A DNA stretch of 64,000 bases from the NCBI RefSeq assembly GCF_013359725.1, contig NZ_JABFMW010000014.1, positions 32,491 to 96,490 of the forward strand. Reading direction: 5' to 3'. The stretch comes from Pseudarthrobacter sp. C4D7. GTDB taxonomy: Bacteria > Actinomycetota > Actinomycetes > Actinomycetales > Micrococcaceae. The position numbers were made by a program, and so were the translations under genes. The notes below the pieces were generated by a model. It searched no databases and was not told the DNA's origin. It saw only the letters and a program-made list of their open reading frames with translations. The stretch's first letter is position 1; each line of letters begins with the position of its first letter. Shown here one piece after another: positions 8,801-16,749 of the stretch.

Positions 8801-9220
8801 TACGGGCTGCAGCGCGGCACCGAACACGAGATCCAGCTGGAGCGTGGCGTGCGCCTGATTGCCTCACTGGAGGCTGTGTCGGAGCCTGACGAGAAGGGCA
8901 TGCGCACCGTCATGTGCACCCTGAACGGCCAGTCCCGGCCCGTGGTGGTGCGCGACCGGTCAGTGGTGAGCAACGTCAAGGCCGCCGAGAAAGCCGACCC
9001 CGCCCAGCCGGGCCAGGTGGCCGCTCCGTTCGCCGGTGCCGTCACCGTCACGGTCAAGCCGGGGGAGACCGTCAAGGCCGGAGACACCGTGGCCACCATC
9101 GAGGCAATGAAGATGGAAGCATCCATTACGACGCCGGTGGCCGGCAAGGTGACCCGGCTCGCCATCTCCGCCGTGGAGCAGGTCCAGGGCGGAGACCTGC
9201 TGTTGGTCATCGACCAGTAG
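5822..9220 (+). CDS. pyc: Pyruvate carboxylase
   Basis: A 1132-residue single-chain biotin enzyme, the full expected length, that makes oxaloacetate from pyruvate, bicarbonate and ATP to refill the TCA cycle. Order: biotin carboxylase domain at about 1-450 (KVLVANRGEIAIRAFRA; AVAGGGGRGMR; EMNPRIQVEHTVTEE), carboxyltransferase domain from about 530 (VTDTTFRDAHQSLLATR; IFRIFDALND; HTHDTAGG), a tetramerisation linker, and a C-terminal biotinyl domain with EAMKMEA, the biotinylated lysine near residue 1097. The ATG has GGAGAAG at 5813-5819. It stands alone between a divergent parA and a long terminator; its upstream region has a CRP-like site and may respond to carbon supply. Confidence 0.97.
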   Translation: MFSKVLVANRGEIAIRAFRAGYELGAKTVAVFPQEDRNSIHRQKADEAYLIGEEGHPVRAYLDVAEVVRVAKESGADAIYPGYGFLSENPELARAAKEAGITFVGPPAEVLELAGNKVAALKAAREAGVPVLKSSEPSKDLDELLAAADEIGFPIFAKAVAGGGGRGMRRVDTREALPEALKSAMREADAAFGDPTMFLEQAVLRPRHIEVQILADAEGNVMHLFERDCSIQRRHQKVIEIAPAPNLDDNIRQALYRDAVKFARALNYVNAGTVEFLVDTEGERAGQHVFIEMNPRIQVEHTVTEEVTDVDLVQAQMRIASGETLADLGLSQDTVRLRGAALQSRITTEDPANGFRPDVGKITGYRSAGGAGVRLDGGTVYSGAEISPHFDSMLVKLTCRGRDYPAAVARARRALAEFRIRGVSTNIPFLQAVLDDPDFIAGDVATNFIDQRPELLKARVSADRGTKLLTWLADVTVNKPNGELTVHSDPAHKLPDVKDVPAAAGSRQKLLELGPEGFAKALRDQTAVAVTDTTFRDAHQSLLATRVRTRDLVAAGPAVTALMPQLLSVEAWGGATYDVALRFLGEDPWDRLAALRKAMPNVCIQMLLRGRNTVGYTPYPEEVTEAFVNEAAATGIDIFRIFDALNDVNQMAPAIRAVRATGTAVAEVALCYTGDMLDPNEKLYTLDYYLGLAQKIVDAGAHILAIKDMAGLLRPAAAAKLVAALRERFDLPVHLHTHDTAGGQLATLLAAVDAGVDAVDVASASLAGTTSQVSASALVAALAHTPRDTGLNLEDVSSLEPYWEAVRRVYAPFESGLPGPTGRVYKHEIPGGQLSNLRQQAMALGLGERFEAIEDMYTAADRILGHLVKVTPSSKVVGDLALHLVGLNADPADFEANPQNYDIPDSVIGFLSGELGDPPGGWPEPFRTKALQGRSVKVRDVELSAEDSAALKSDSKSRQHTLNRLLFDGPTKDYLKSVETYGNISVLDTRDYLYGLQRGTEHEIQLERGVRLIASLEAVSEPDEKGMRTVMCTLNGQSRPVVVRDRSVVSNVKAAEKADPAQPGQVAAPFAGAVTVTVKPGETVKAGDTVATIEAMKMEASITTPVAGKVTRLAISAVEQVQGGDLLLVIDQ

Positions 9221-9257
9221 GAATCCCTGGAGCCGGCGGAGGGGTTCTCCCGTTCGT

Positions 9258-9315
9258 GAACTGCTCCCCGGGCGCCGGACTGACGAATTCAGTTCCGGCG
9301 TCCGGGGAGCAGTTC
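9258..9315 (+). terminator. Terminator after pyc
   Basis: A long hairpin: GAACTGCTCCCCGG (9258-9271) pairs with 9302-9315, with a further inner stem CGCCGGA/TCCGGCG. It is followed by TTTTA on the plus strand. Confidence 0.85.
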
Positions 9316-9373
9316 TTTTATGGACAGGTGGCGTAACGCCGTTCAGGAACGCCGTGAAGCAGCGCTGGTCCGG

Positions 9374-10420
9374 TCAGGCCAGGAGCCAGCGCTTCCAGCG
9401 CGGCTGCTGCCCCGGTTCCGGCGTTGGTTCAGGCTCCGCCTCCGGCTCCTCGCCGAGGGCCAGGGCGGCCTCGACGAGGTCGTCCGAGGTGAGCGTCATG
9501 ACGGCGTCGCGGTCCAGTGCGTCGAGGCTCTGACCTGCGTCGAGGGACAGGCGCAGCGCCTGGCGGTTGAGGGCCTGTTCGAACAAGGTGCGGGCAAACC
9601 GTGCGTTGCCCGAGTCCCCGCCCGCATGGAGCCCGGAGAGGATGCGGCGCAGCATCTGCTCTGCGTCCGGCTCCAGCACGTACCCGTTGTGGGCCAGCAT
9701 TTGATGGAAAATCGTTTGGAGCGCGTCCACGGAGTAGTCGGGGAAGGTGATCTCGCGGGCGAACCGGGAGCGCAGCCCGGGGTTCGAAAGCAGGAAGGCC
9801 TCCATCAGCCGTGGATACCCGGCGACAATCACCACCAGTCGGTGGCGGTGGTCCTCCATCCGCTTGAGCAGGACCTCGATCGCTTCGGAACCGAAGTCCA
9901 TCCGTCCGTCTTCCGGGGCCAGTGCATAGGCCTCGTCAATGAAGAGGACGCCGTCCAGCGCACGGCGGATCACGCGGTCGGTCTTGATGGCGGTCTGCCC
10001 GACGTACTGCCCCACGAGGCCGGAACGGTCCACCTCCACCAGATGGCCTTTCTGCAGCAGCCCCACAGCGCGGTACATTTCCGCCAGGAGGCGTGCGACG
10101 GTGGTTTTGCCGGTGCCCGGGTTGCCAAGGAACACCAGGTGCTGCGAGGTGGCCACCTCCGGCAGGCCGTGGGCCTTGCGGCGTGCCTGGACCTGGAGCA
10201 GTGCCACGAGGGCACGCACTTGTTCCTTGACGGTCTCCAGTCCCACCAGGGCTTCGAGCTCGGCCTGCACCTCGGACAGCGGCCGGGCCGGCCCGGGCCT
10301 TGACCCCATGAGATCGCCCACCAGGTCGTCGACGCGTTCGGAGCCGGGCAGCTTGAGCTGATCGGCCAGGTGGCCGATGGTCTCGCGGAGATCGTCGAGC
10401 GGTTTTCGACTGGCAGCCAT
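9374..10420 (-). CDS. Orphan AAA+ ATPase, CbbX/SpoVK/EccA-like
   Basis: A 348-residue AAA+ protein: helical N-terminus (about 1-50), then the ATPase core with Walker [10 protein letters not shown] (99-107), Walker B VLFIDEA (158-164), a GYP sensor region (VVIVAGYP) and an arginine-rich [14 protein letters not shown]. The lid domain is followed by an acidic/proline tail ([16 protein letters not shown]) ending in a basic RWKRWLLA. Relatives include CbbX, the Rubisco activase of red-type Rubisco, SpoVK, and EccA of type VII secretion. Neither a Rubisco nor an ESX gene is near, so neither role can be inferred. It lies between the pyc terminator and the terminator of the acyl-CoA synthetase, so it is probably transcribed alone. 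Substrate unknown. Confidence 0.85.
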   Translation of the reverse strand: MAASRKPLDDLRETIGHLADQLKLPGSERVDDLVGDLMGSRPGPARPLSEVQAELEALVGLETVKEQVRALVALLQVQARRKAHGLPEVATSQHLVFLGNPGTGKTTVARLLAEMYRAVGLLQKGHLVEVDRSGLVGQYVGQTAIKTDRVIRRALDGVLFIDEAYALAPEDGRMDFGSEAIEVLLKRMEDHRHRLVVIVAGYPRLMEAFLLSNPGLRSRFAREITFPDYSVDALQTIFHQMLAHNGYVLEPDAEQMLRRILSGLHAGGDSGNARFARTLFEQALNRQALRLSLDAGQSLDALDRDAVMTLTSDDLVEAALALGEEPEAEPEPTPEPGQQPRWKRWLLA

Positions 10421-10465
10421 GCGTCCACTGTAGACCCCGCGTCCCTGGCGGAGGCGGTCCGGGAA

Positions 10466-10506
10466 ACAGGTAAGGGTCCTCCCTGACAGGGAGGACCCTT
10501 ACCTGT
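10466..10506 (-). terminator. Terminator after fadD
   Basis: A 20-bp perfect inverted repeat, ACAGGTAAGGGTCCTCCCTG (10466-10485) with 10487-10506, immediately after the fadD stop on the minus strand. The T-run beyond it is short (TTTCCC), so efficiency is uncertain. Confidence 0.75.
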
Positions 10507-10516
10507 CATGCCGTAG

Positions 10517-12325
10517 TCAGGGGCGGGGAGCCGAGTACATTTCCTCGATGACGGTTTCGAAGTCCTTCATCACCTGTGCCCGCTTTACCTTCATGGACGG
10601 AGTCAGGTGACCGGAGGCTTCGGTGAAGTCGGCCGGGACGATCCGGAAGGACTTGATGGCCTCGGCCTGGGAGACAGAGGTATTCGCTGCGGTAATCAGG
10701 TCCTGGATGGCGGCTTTGACCACCGGGTTCGAGGCCGCCTGATCCAGGGTGGTGTCCGCAGGGAGGCCGTGGCGCTGGAGCCAGCCCGGCAGGGCTTCCT
10801 GGTCCAGGGTGACCAGGGCCCCGATGAAGGGCCGGTTGTCGCCCACCACCAGTACCTGCGACACCAGGGCGTCGGCACGGATCTGGTCCTCCAGCAGTGC
10901 CGGGATGACGTTCTTGCCGCCGGCGGTGACAATGATTTCCTTCTTGCGGCCGGTGATCCACACGAACCCTTCGTCATCCAGGCGCCCGATGTCCCCGGTG
11001 TGGAACCAGCCGTCGGTGAACGCTTCGGCGGTGAGGTCATCCCGGCGGTAGTAGCCACGCATGACGCAGACGCCCTTGGCCAGGATCTCGCCGTCGTCGG
11101 CAATCTTTACCGCGTTGCCCGGCAGGGGCTTGCCCACGGAGCCGATCTTGATCCGCGACGGGGTATTTACTGTGATGGGCGCGGTGGTCTCCGTGAGGCC
11201 GTAGCCCTCCAGCACCTGCAGCCCGATGCCCTGGAAGAAGTGTCCCAGCCGCTCGCCCAGGGGTCCGCCGCCGGACACGGCGTGGGCCACATGCCCACCC
11301 ATGGCAGCCCGGAGCTTGCCGTAGACCAGTTTGTCGAACAGGGCGTGGCGCAGCTTCAGCCCCAGCCCCACCCGTCCGTCCTGCCGGGCCTTCGAGAATG
11401 CGATGGCAGTATCGGCGGCCCGGTGGAAGATGGCGCCCTTGCCGCTGTCCTCGGCCTTGGTCAGCGCCGAGTTGTAGACCTTCTCGAAGACCCTGGGTAC
11501 CGCAAGGATGAACGTCGGCTCATAGCTCTGCAGGTCGGCCAGGAGGTTCTTGATGTCAGGGGTGTGGGCCACGGTGGTTCCGGCTGCCATGGCCAACACG
11601 GAGATGAAGCGGGCAAACACGTGCGCCAGGGGCAGGAACATGATGGTCTTGGCCTTCTCATGCACAATTTCGCCGATGATCGCCAAGGCGTTGTCCGAGA
11701 GTTCCACGAAGTTGCCGTGGGTCAGTTCGCAGCCCTTGGGGCGCCCCGTGGTTCCGGACGTGTAGATGATCGTGGCCACGTCCTGCAGGCCGGCCGTTCT
11801 GCGGCGTGCCTCGAGTTCCTCGTCGCTGACTCCGCGGCCCGCCTCGCGAAGGCCGTCCAGCCCCTGGCCCTCAAGCTGCCACACGTGCTGCACGTCCTTC
11901 AGGCCCTCGGCAGTGACAGCCTGGCGGATAACGTTCTCGTGGTGCGCTGATTCGCCGAAAGCGGCAACGGCGCCGGAGTCACCGAGGTTCCAGGCCACCT
12001 GCGACGGTGAGGACGTTTCATAGATGGGCACTGACACGGCGCCTGCGAACCAGATGGAAAAATCCACGAGAGACCACTCGTAGCGGGTGCGGGACATGAT
12101 GCCCACACGGTCACCCGCGCCCACCCCGCTTGCCATGAGGCCCTTGGCCAGGGCCTTGACGTCAGCCAGGAATTCAGTGGCGGACACGTCGCGCCATGAT
12201 CCGGCGGAATCCAGGCGTGAAAACAGTGCCGGGTTGCTGGCTTTGTCCGCCTGGCGCAACACCAGGTCGGTGATGTTGGTAGTGGGTGGGACAACAACCA
12301 GGGGCGGAACACTGAATTCGCGCAC
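10517..12325 (-). CDS. Long-chain fatty acid--CoA ligase (FadD15-like)
   Basis: A 602-residue member of the AMP-forming adenylate enzymes; it would activate fatty acids to acyl-CoA for lipid synthesis or beta-oxidation. Motifs: the P-loop-like TIIYTSGTTGRPKGCELTHGN (about 180-200), YGLTETTAPITVN, FHTGDIG and DDEGFVWITGRKKEIIVTAGGKNV, with the C-terminal lysine region close to the end. The start is GTG 12325, preceded by AAAGGAG. By sequence and by neighbouring glucokinase, plsC, aroG and pknL genes, it corresponds to mycobacterial FadD15. It is transcribed divergently from glucokinase. Confidence 0.93.
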   Translation of the reverse strand: MREFSVPPLVVVPPTTNITDLVLRQADKASNPALFSRLDSAGSWRDVSATEFLADVKALAKGLMASGVGAGDRVGIMSRTRYEWSLVDFSIWFAGAVSVPIYETSSPSQVAWNLGDSGAVAAFGESAHHENVIRQAVTAEGLKDVQHVWQLEGQGLDGLREAGRGVSDEELEARRRTAGLQDVATIIYTSGTTGRPKGCELTHGNFVELSDNALAIIGEIVHEKAKTIMFLPLAHVFARFISVLAMAAGTTVAHTPDIKNLLADLQSYEPTFILAVPRVFEKVYNSALTKAEDSGKGAIFHRAADTAIAFSKARQDGRVGLGLKLRHALFDKLVYGKLRAAMGGHVAHAVSGGGPLGERLGHFFQGIGLQVLEGYGLTETTAPITVNTPSRIKIGSVGKPLPGNAVKIADDGEILAKGVCVMRGYYRRDDLTAEAFTDGWFHTGDIGRLDDEGFVWITGRKKEIIVTAGGKNVIPALLEDQIRADALVSQVLVVGDNRPFIGALVTLDQEALPGWLQRHGLPADTTLDQAASNPVVKAAIQDLITAANTSVSQAEAIKSFRIVPADFTEASGHLTPSMKVKRAQVMKDFETVIEEMYSAPRP

Positions 12326-12398
12326 AATAGCTCCTTTGATATCTGAAGTCCCGCACAGGGGTTTTGCCTAAAGACTAGTACCCCGGGCGGAACAGTGC

Positions 12399-12404
12399 AG
12401 TATA
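12399..12404 (-). promoter_or_regulatory. Candidate -10 box for fadD
   Basis: TATACT on the minus strand, 74 bases before the fadD GTG; no convincing -35. It shares the divergent interval with the glucokinase promoter. Confidence 0.4.
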
Positions 12405-12482
12405 CAAACCTACTGGCGAGTAACTTAGCCGTCAATGGAGGCCAGCGCGGCCCTCCATGTCAAGACAATCTCTCCCCGCGCC

Positions 12483-12488
12483 TAGAAT
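12483..12488 (+). promoter_or_regulatory. -10 box placing a leaderless start on glucokinase
   Basis: TAGAAT ends eight bases before the glucokinase ATG and no Shine-Dalgarno sequence is present. Transcription would begin at or next to the ATG. AAGACA at 12462-12467 is a poor -35 at a 15-bp spacing. Confidence 0.5.
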
Positions 12489-12496
12489 GGTGCACT

Positions 12497-13585
12497 ATGT
12501 ACGGACCGTTGCCCGGCGATCAGGCCGGCCCCTTGAAAAGACCCGCTCCTTGGCGCCGCCGTCCCGCCACCCACCGCGCAGGCCAGCTCCATGGCGGCGC
12601 GGGCGGCCATCTCCGCCTGGGCCGCAAGGGACTTGCCATCGGGATCGACATCGGAGGCACCAAGGTGGCCGCCGGGGTAGTGGACGCCGAAGGCCGGATC
12701 CTCAATGAGGCCCGCCGCTCCACTCCTGGAACGGACCCGCGGGCGGTGGAGCAGGTCATAGTGGAACTGGTGGAGGAACTCGGCCGGGGGCACCGCATCT
12801 GGTCCGTTGGCATCGGGGCAGCCGGCTGGATGGACCTGGCCGGTGGAACTGTCCTCTTCAGCCCGCATCTGGCCTGGCGCAACGAGCCCCTGCGGGAAAA
12901 CCTCCAGCGGCTTCTCCGCCGTCCGGTGCTGCTGACCAACGACGCCGATGCGGCCGCCTGGGCTGAGTGGCGCTTTGGAGCCGGCCAGGGGGAGGACCGG
13001 CTGGTCTGCATCACCCTGGGCACCGGCATCGGTGGCGCCATGGTGATGGACGGCAGGGTGGAACGCGGCCGGTTCGGGGTGGCAGGGGAATTCGGCCACC
13101 AGATCATCATGCCCGGCGGCCACCGCTGCGAATGCGGCAACCGAGGCTGCTGGGAACAGTACGCCTCAGGCAACGCCCTGGGGAGGGAAGCCAGGCTCCT
13201 GGCCCGGTCCAATTCGCCGATGGCCCAGGACCTGCTGGCAGCCGTGGGCGGCCGCCCCGAACTGATTACCGGGGCCATCGTGACCGAGTTGGCCCTCGCC
13301 GGGGACCCCGCGTCGCGGGAGCTGATCGAGGAGGTCGGCGAATGGCTGGGGCTTGGACTGGCCAACCTGGCGGCGGCCCTCGACCCGGGGCTGTTCGTCA
13401 TCGGCGGCGGGCTTTGCTCGGCAGGGGACCTGCTGGTGGAACCGGCCCGCAAGGCGTTCGCGCGGAACCTCACAGGCCGCGGATTCCGCCCGGCGGCAGG
13501 GATCGAACTGGCCGCCCTTGGGCCCAACGCGGGCCTCATTGGTGCCGCCGACCTTTCGCGCGTCAGCAGCCGCGTCCGCAGATAA
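12497..13585 (+). CDS. glk: ROK-family glucokinase
   Basis: A 362-residue ATP-dependent sugar kinase that would make glucose 6-phosphate. The phosphate-binding loop GIDIGGTKVAAG is at about 48-59; NDADAAAWAEW carries the catalytic Asp; TLGTGIGGAMV is the second phosphate loop; and the ROK zinc site is seen as GHQ followed by CECGNRGCWEQYASG. An unusual basic, Pro/Arg/Gly-rich stretch of about 45 residues precedes the kinase core. No in-frame start codon exists inside it, so it seems real unless a non-standard start is used. The C. glutamicum glk gene also lies beside plsC and near pknL (recalled synteny). It is a separate enzyme from the second ROK kinase near 54.3 kb. Confidence 0.92.
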   Translation: MYGPLPGDQAGPLKRPAPWRRRPATHRAGQLHGGAGGHLRLGRKGLAIGIDIGGTKVAAGVVDAEGRILNEARRSTPGTDPRAVEQVIVELVEELGRGHRIWSVGIGAAGWMDLAGGTVLFSPHLAWRNEPLRENLQRLLRRPVLLTNDADAAAWAEWRFGAGQGEDRLVCITLGTGIGGAMVMDGRVERGRFGVAGEFGHQIIMPGGHRCECGNRGCWEQYASGNALGREARLLARSNSPMAQDLLAAVGGRPELITGAIVTELALAGDPASRELIEEVGEWLGLGLANLAAALDPGLFVIGGGLCSAGDLLVEPARKAFARNLTGRGFRPAAGIELAALGPNAGLIGAADLSRVSSRVRR

Positions 13586-13613
13586 CCCCGACGGCGGCCG
13601 GTGGCCGGGGCAG

Positions 13614-14177
13614 CTAGACCCTGGCGCCGTCGTCGTCGCCGTTTTTCTCCTGGGGCAGCTTCATCATCAGGTACACCGTAGCCAGCACAAATGCCGCAAC
13701 AATGCCAACGATGGCGAGCAGGGGTGCTGAGCGCCAGAACATGGCCGAGAGCAGCAGCGCGACCGGCCCGCCCACGGCCCCCAGCCACGCGAGCATGGTG
13801 AGGGGATCCGTGCCGGCCAGGCTGGGCGGTTCCTCCGGCACGAACTCTTCGCCGTCGTCGTCCACGCCGTAGTCCCGGGGCCCTTCCGCCGGAGTCTCCT
13901 TTTCAGGGCCGGGCAACGCCTCTGCCTGGCGTTCGGCTGCAGACTTTTCGGCAGGCGGGGTCCCCGCCAGCCCCAGGGGATCGAAATCGCGGAAGGAGGG
14001 CCGCGCCGGCGCATCGGGCACAGCGGCAGCGGTACCTTCTGGGGCTTGTTCCTCCGGAGCAGGGTAGCCGGGGCGGAACGCCACGGTGTCCGATTCGAGC
14101 CGTGCCACCAGGTCCAGCCAAACGGCGTCATCCTGGTTGGCGCCCTGGTCGGGCTGGCCGGAGTCAGGCCTGTTCAC
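13614..14177 (-). CDS. Conserved hypothetical membrane protein
   Basis: A 187-residue protein with a long hydrophilic, acidic and Pro/Ala-rich N-terminal part (about 1-120) and two hydrophobic segments near the C-terminus, LTMLAWLGAVGGPVALLLSAMF and LLAIVGIVAAFVLATVYLMM, ending in a charged tail. I recognise no enzymatic motif. The start GTG 14177 is supported by AGGAGG (plus-strand CCTCCT at 14184-14189). It overlaps the end of the upstream hydrolase gene by 14 bases, so it is probably the last gene of a three-gene operon. It may be an accessory membrane protein for the hydrolases, but that is inference from position only. Confidence 0.75.
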   Translation of the reverse strand: MNRPDSGQPDQGANQDDAVWLDLVARLESDTVAFRPGYPAPEEQAPEGTAAAVPDAPARPSFRDFDPLGLAGTPPAEKSAAERQAEALPGPEKETPAEGPRDYGVDDDGEEFVPEEPPSLAGTDPLTMLAWLGAVGGPVALLLSAMFWRSAPLLAIVGIVAAFVLATVYLMMKLPQEKNGDDDGARV

Positions 14178-14970
14178 TGCGAACCTCCTGTGCCGGCCGT
14201 GCCTGGCAGTCGGATGCATCCTGCGTAATTCGCCGGATAAAGTCGACGGACCCCTCGAAGATGCGGTCCGCGTCGTTGTCCAGGGTGGCGACGTGGTAGC
14301 TGTTCTCGAGCCGCACCACTTCCAGCGGGGCGTGCGTCAGCCCGCGCCGAAGGGCGTTCATGCTGGCATCCGACACCACGTGGTCAACGGTGGAACGGTA
14401 GACCTGTACCGGTGCGGTCACCCGGGGAAGGAGCCGGACCGTGTCCTTGAACATCTTGTTCAGTTCATGGGCTGCGGCCACGGGCGTGCGCGCATAAGCC
14501 CCCTCATCCATCCCCGCCTTGAGGATGTCATTGCCGATGGACGGGGTGCTTTTGAGCACCAGCTTCAAGATCCCGGCCAACGGTGCGCGGGGATCGTCAA
14601 TGACCAGGCCGGGGTTCACCAGGACCACCCCGGCGACGGGCCGGGTGGCCGCAATGCGCAGGGCCAGTGCGCCACCCATGCTCAGGCCGGCTGCGAAGAC
14701 CTGGTCGCATTCGGCGTCCAATTCCAGGAAGGCGTCATCCAGGGCGCCGTGCCACTGCTGCCAGCGCGTTCGGGCCAGGTCCTGCCACGAGGTTCCATGG
14801 CCCGGAAGCAGCGGCATGCGGACGGCGAAACCGGCTGCGGCGAAGGCTGTGGCCCAGGCACGCAGGCCGTGGGGGCTTCCCGTGAAGCCGTGGGAGAGGA
14901 TGACGCCCGTGCGCGGTCCTTCGCCACTGAAGGAGCTGGTAAACGGGCTGTGGTCCGGACCGGAGGTCAT
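14164..14970 (-). CDS. Alpha/beta hydrolase, carboxylesterase Est30-like (copy 2)
   Basis: A 268-residue alpha/beta hydrolase. The oxyanion segment is LSHGFTGSPHG, the nucleophile elbow GLSMGGALAL contains the catalytic Ser, an Asp candidate lies in VYRSTVDHVV, and the His is in NSYHVATLDND. This pattern matches short carboxylesterases and monoacylglycerol lipases of the Est30 type. It overlaps the preceding paralogue by four bases (ATGA). Both probably act on acyl esters in the cytoplasm, since no signal peptide is seen. The C-terminus is extended beyond the fold by about 15 residues relative to its paralogue. Confidence 0.88.
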   Translation of the reverse strand: MTSGPDHSPFTSSFSGEGPRTGVILSHGFTGSPHGLRAWATAFAAAGFAVRMPLLPGHGTSWQDLARTRWQQWHGALDDAFLELDAECDQVFAAGLSMGGALALRIAATRPVAGVVLVNPGLVIDDPRAPLAGILKLVLKSTPSIGNDILKAGMDEGAYARTPVAAAHELNKMFKDTVRLLPRVTAPVQVYRSTVDHVVSDASMNALRRGLTHAPLEVVRLENSYHVATLDNDADRIFEGSVDFIRRITQDASDCQARPAQEVRSEQA

Positions 14971-15755
14971 GGCGTCTCCAGGGCACTGGTACGGCGGGCA
15001 TGGGCGGCGACGAATTCTCCGGACCTCGTGAAGATCGCGGGTGCGTCAACGTCCAGAGTAGCCACATGGCCGCTGCTGGCAAGCTCCACCACGTCGGCCA
15101 GGTGGGGGCCCAGCCCTTTCCGCAGCAGGGCCAGCGATGTGGGCGGGACCACGGCATCGGTGCGCGACTTGAAGACCTGGACCGGGACGTCCACGCCGGG
15201 CAGCGCCTTCACCGTTGCACCGAACAGCTTCTTGAGTTCGTGCACCGCCGCCAGCGGCGTCAGCGAGTAATCGCCATCGTTGGTCGCAGGCGCAGTGGCC
15301 TGCTCCTCCTGGATGGGGACCGTGGTCCGCTGGAAGTATTTAAGGAGGCCGATGACCCGCACCCGGCGGTCGTAGAAGCTGAGGCCCGGGTTGACCACGC
15401 TGACCCCAGCCACCTGGTGGCGGGATGCGGCGAGGAGGGCAATGGCGCCGCCCATCGACAAGCCCGCGGCGAAACAGGAATCCGTCCGTTCCGCCAGGTC
15501 CAGCAGGGCCTTTTCATAGGTGCGGTACCAGTCTTTCCAGCCCGTCTTCGCGAGCTGGCGCCAGTCTGTCCCGTGCCCCGGCAGAAGGGGGACGGATACG
15601 GCGTAACCCTGTGCCGCGAGGTGCTCTGCCCACGGCATGATGCTCAGGGGACTGCCCGTGAAACCGTGGCAGATGGCCACCCCGGTACGCGCGTTGGGGC
15701 CGTGGCCCGGGTAGCTGAAGGCGGCCGGAGGGGACGGGGGGCTGCTTTCAGTCAT
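14967..15755 (-). CDS. Alpha/beta hydrolase, carboxylesterase Est30-like (copy 1)
   Basis: A 262-residue paralogue of the next gene, with the same motifs in the same order: CHGFTGSPLS, PLLPGHGTDW, GLSMGGAIAL (catalytic Ser), VFKSRTDAVVPP (Asp) and SGHVATLD (His). The pair clearly arose by tandem duplication and has since diverged in the lid region (YFQRTTVPIQEEQATAPAT here). The ATG at 15755 is preceded by GGAG. It is first in a minus-strand operon and divergent from plsC with about 110 bases between the starts. Closeness to plsC and fadD suggests a role in lipid turnover, but no substrate can be read from the sequence. Confidence 0.88.
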   Translation of the reverse strand: MTESSPPSPPAAFSYPGHGPNARTGVAICHGFTGSPLSIMPWAEHLAAQGYAVSVPLLPGHGTDWRQLAKTGWKDWYRTYEKALLDLAERTDSCFAAGLSMGGAIALLAASRHQVAGVSVVNPGLSFYDRRVRVIGLLKYFQRTTVPIQEEQATAPATNDGDYSLTPLAAVHELKKLFGATVKALPGVDVPVQVFKSRTDAVVPPTSLALLRKGLGPHLADVVELASSGHVATLDVDAPAIFTRSGEFVAAHARRTSALETP

Positions 15756-15790
15756 GACTCCATCGTGTCACTGTTCCAGCCAAATCTCAC

Positions 15791-15796
15791 TAGAGT
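15791..15796 (+). promoter_or_regulatory. Candidate -10 box for plsC
   Basis: TAGAGT about 70 bases upstream of the plsC GTG, within the divergent interval with the hydrolase operon. No clear -35. Confidence 0.35.
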
Positions 15797-15865
15797 AGGG
15801 TTGCATTGAATCGCTGGCCAGGCCCGACGCTGGGCTTGGGGCTGCCTTCCGGAGAGGTTCACCAC

Positions 15866-16651
15866 GTGTTCTATTGGGTCATGAAACGGATCTTCCTCGG
15901 TCCAGTGATCAAGCTGCTCTTCAGGCCCTGGGTCAAGGGCCTGGACAACATTCCGGTGGAGGGGGCTGCGATCATTGCCTCCAACCACCTGTCGTTTTCC
16001 GACTCCATCTTCATGCCGCTCATGGTGCGCCGGCCCGTGGTCTTCCTGGCCAAGTCGGAATACTTCACGGGGACCGGCATCAAGGGCCGGCTCACGGCCG
16101 CGTTCTTCCGCCTCACCAACCAATTGCCCATGGACCGCTCCGGCGGCGCTGCCTCCGCCGCATCCCTGAACGCCGGTATGGAAGTACTCTCCACCGGCGG
16201 CCTGCTGGGGATCTACCCGGAGGGCACGCGCAGCCCCGACGGCCGGTTGTACCGCGGCAAGGTGGGCGTGGCACGGCTGGCGCTCCAGGCCGGGGTGCCC
16301 GTGATTCCCGTTGCCATGATCGGCACCGACAAAGTCCAGCCCATAGGCAAGCGGCTGCCCAACATCCGCAGGATCGGCATGATCTTCGGCGAACCACTGG
16401 ATTTCAGCCAGTTCAAGGACCAGGCCGAGGACCGCACGGTCCAGCGCCAGGTCACGGACGAGATCATGTCCCAGCTGCTCAGGCTTTCCGGCCAGGAGTA
16501 CGTGGATGAATACGCGGCCGTGGTGAAGCTGCGGCTTGCCGGCAAGCCGGAGGAACCAAGCGCCGCGGCGGAACCCCTTGCAACCCCGGCCCCCGCCCCC
16601 ACAGCCGGGGACGGTGCAGAGGACGACGCCGGCACCCAGGCCACGGGATAG
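15866..16651 (+). CDS. plsC: 1-acyl-sn-glycerol-3-phosphate acyltransferase (PlsC family)
   Basis: A 261-residue membrane-associated acyltransferase that would acylate lysophosphatidic acid in phospholipid synthesis. Motif I is seen as SNHLSFSDS (NHx4D), motif III as YPEGTRSPDGRLYRGKVG, and the N-terminus has a hydrophobic, basic stretch (FYWVMKRIFLGPVIKLLFRPW). The last 40 residues are an Ala/Pro-rich tail with no homology that I can see. The GTG at 15866 is chosen because GGAGAGG (15851-15857) precedes it at proper distance; the open frame from 15806 lacks this. Orthologous order with aroG and pknL downstream is shared with mycobacteria (Rv2182c region). Confidence 0.9.
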   Translation: MFYWVMKRIFLGPVIKLLFRPWVKGLDNIPVEGAAIIASNHLSFSDSIFMPLMVRRPVVFLAKSEYFTGTGIKGRLTAAFFRLTNQLPMDRSGGAASAASLNAGMEVLSTGGLLGIYPEGTRSPDGRLYRGKVGVARLALQAGVPVIPVAMIGTDKVQPIGKRLPNIRRIGMIFGEPLDFSQFKDQAEDRTVQRQVTDEIMSQLLRLSGQEYVDEYAAVVKLRLAGKPEEPSAAAEPLATPAPAPTAGDGAEDDAGTQATG

Positions 16652-16737
16652 CGGAACCTTCCGGCGCGCCCGCCGCAGTTGTGACGGGGACAGCGCGCAG
16701 CGTGACGGCCCGGTGCCCGCGGCTGCCGCCCTGCCGC

Positions 16738-16743
16738 TAGTCT
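16738..16743 (+). promoter_or_regulatory. -10 box giving a possible leaderless aroG transcript
   Basis: TAGTCT ends six bases before the GTG of aroG. The intervening TAGAGG is at best a very close Shine-Dalgarno, so initiation at the first base of the mRNA is likely. Confidence 0.4.
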
Positions 16744-16749
16744 TAGAGG

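Noticed and set aside
9374..10420. Type VII secretion locus
   Set aside because: Only one EccA-like ATPase is present; no EccB-E, WXG100 or mycosin gene is near.
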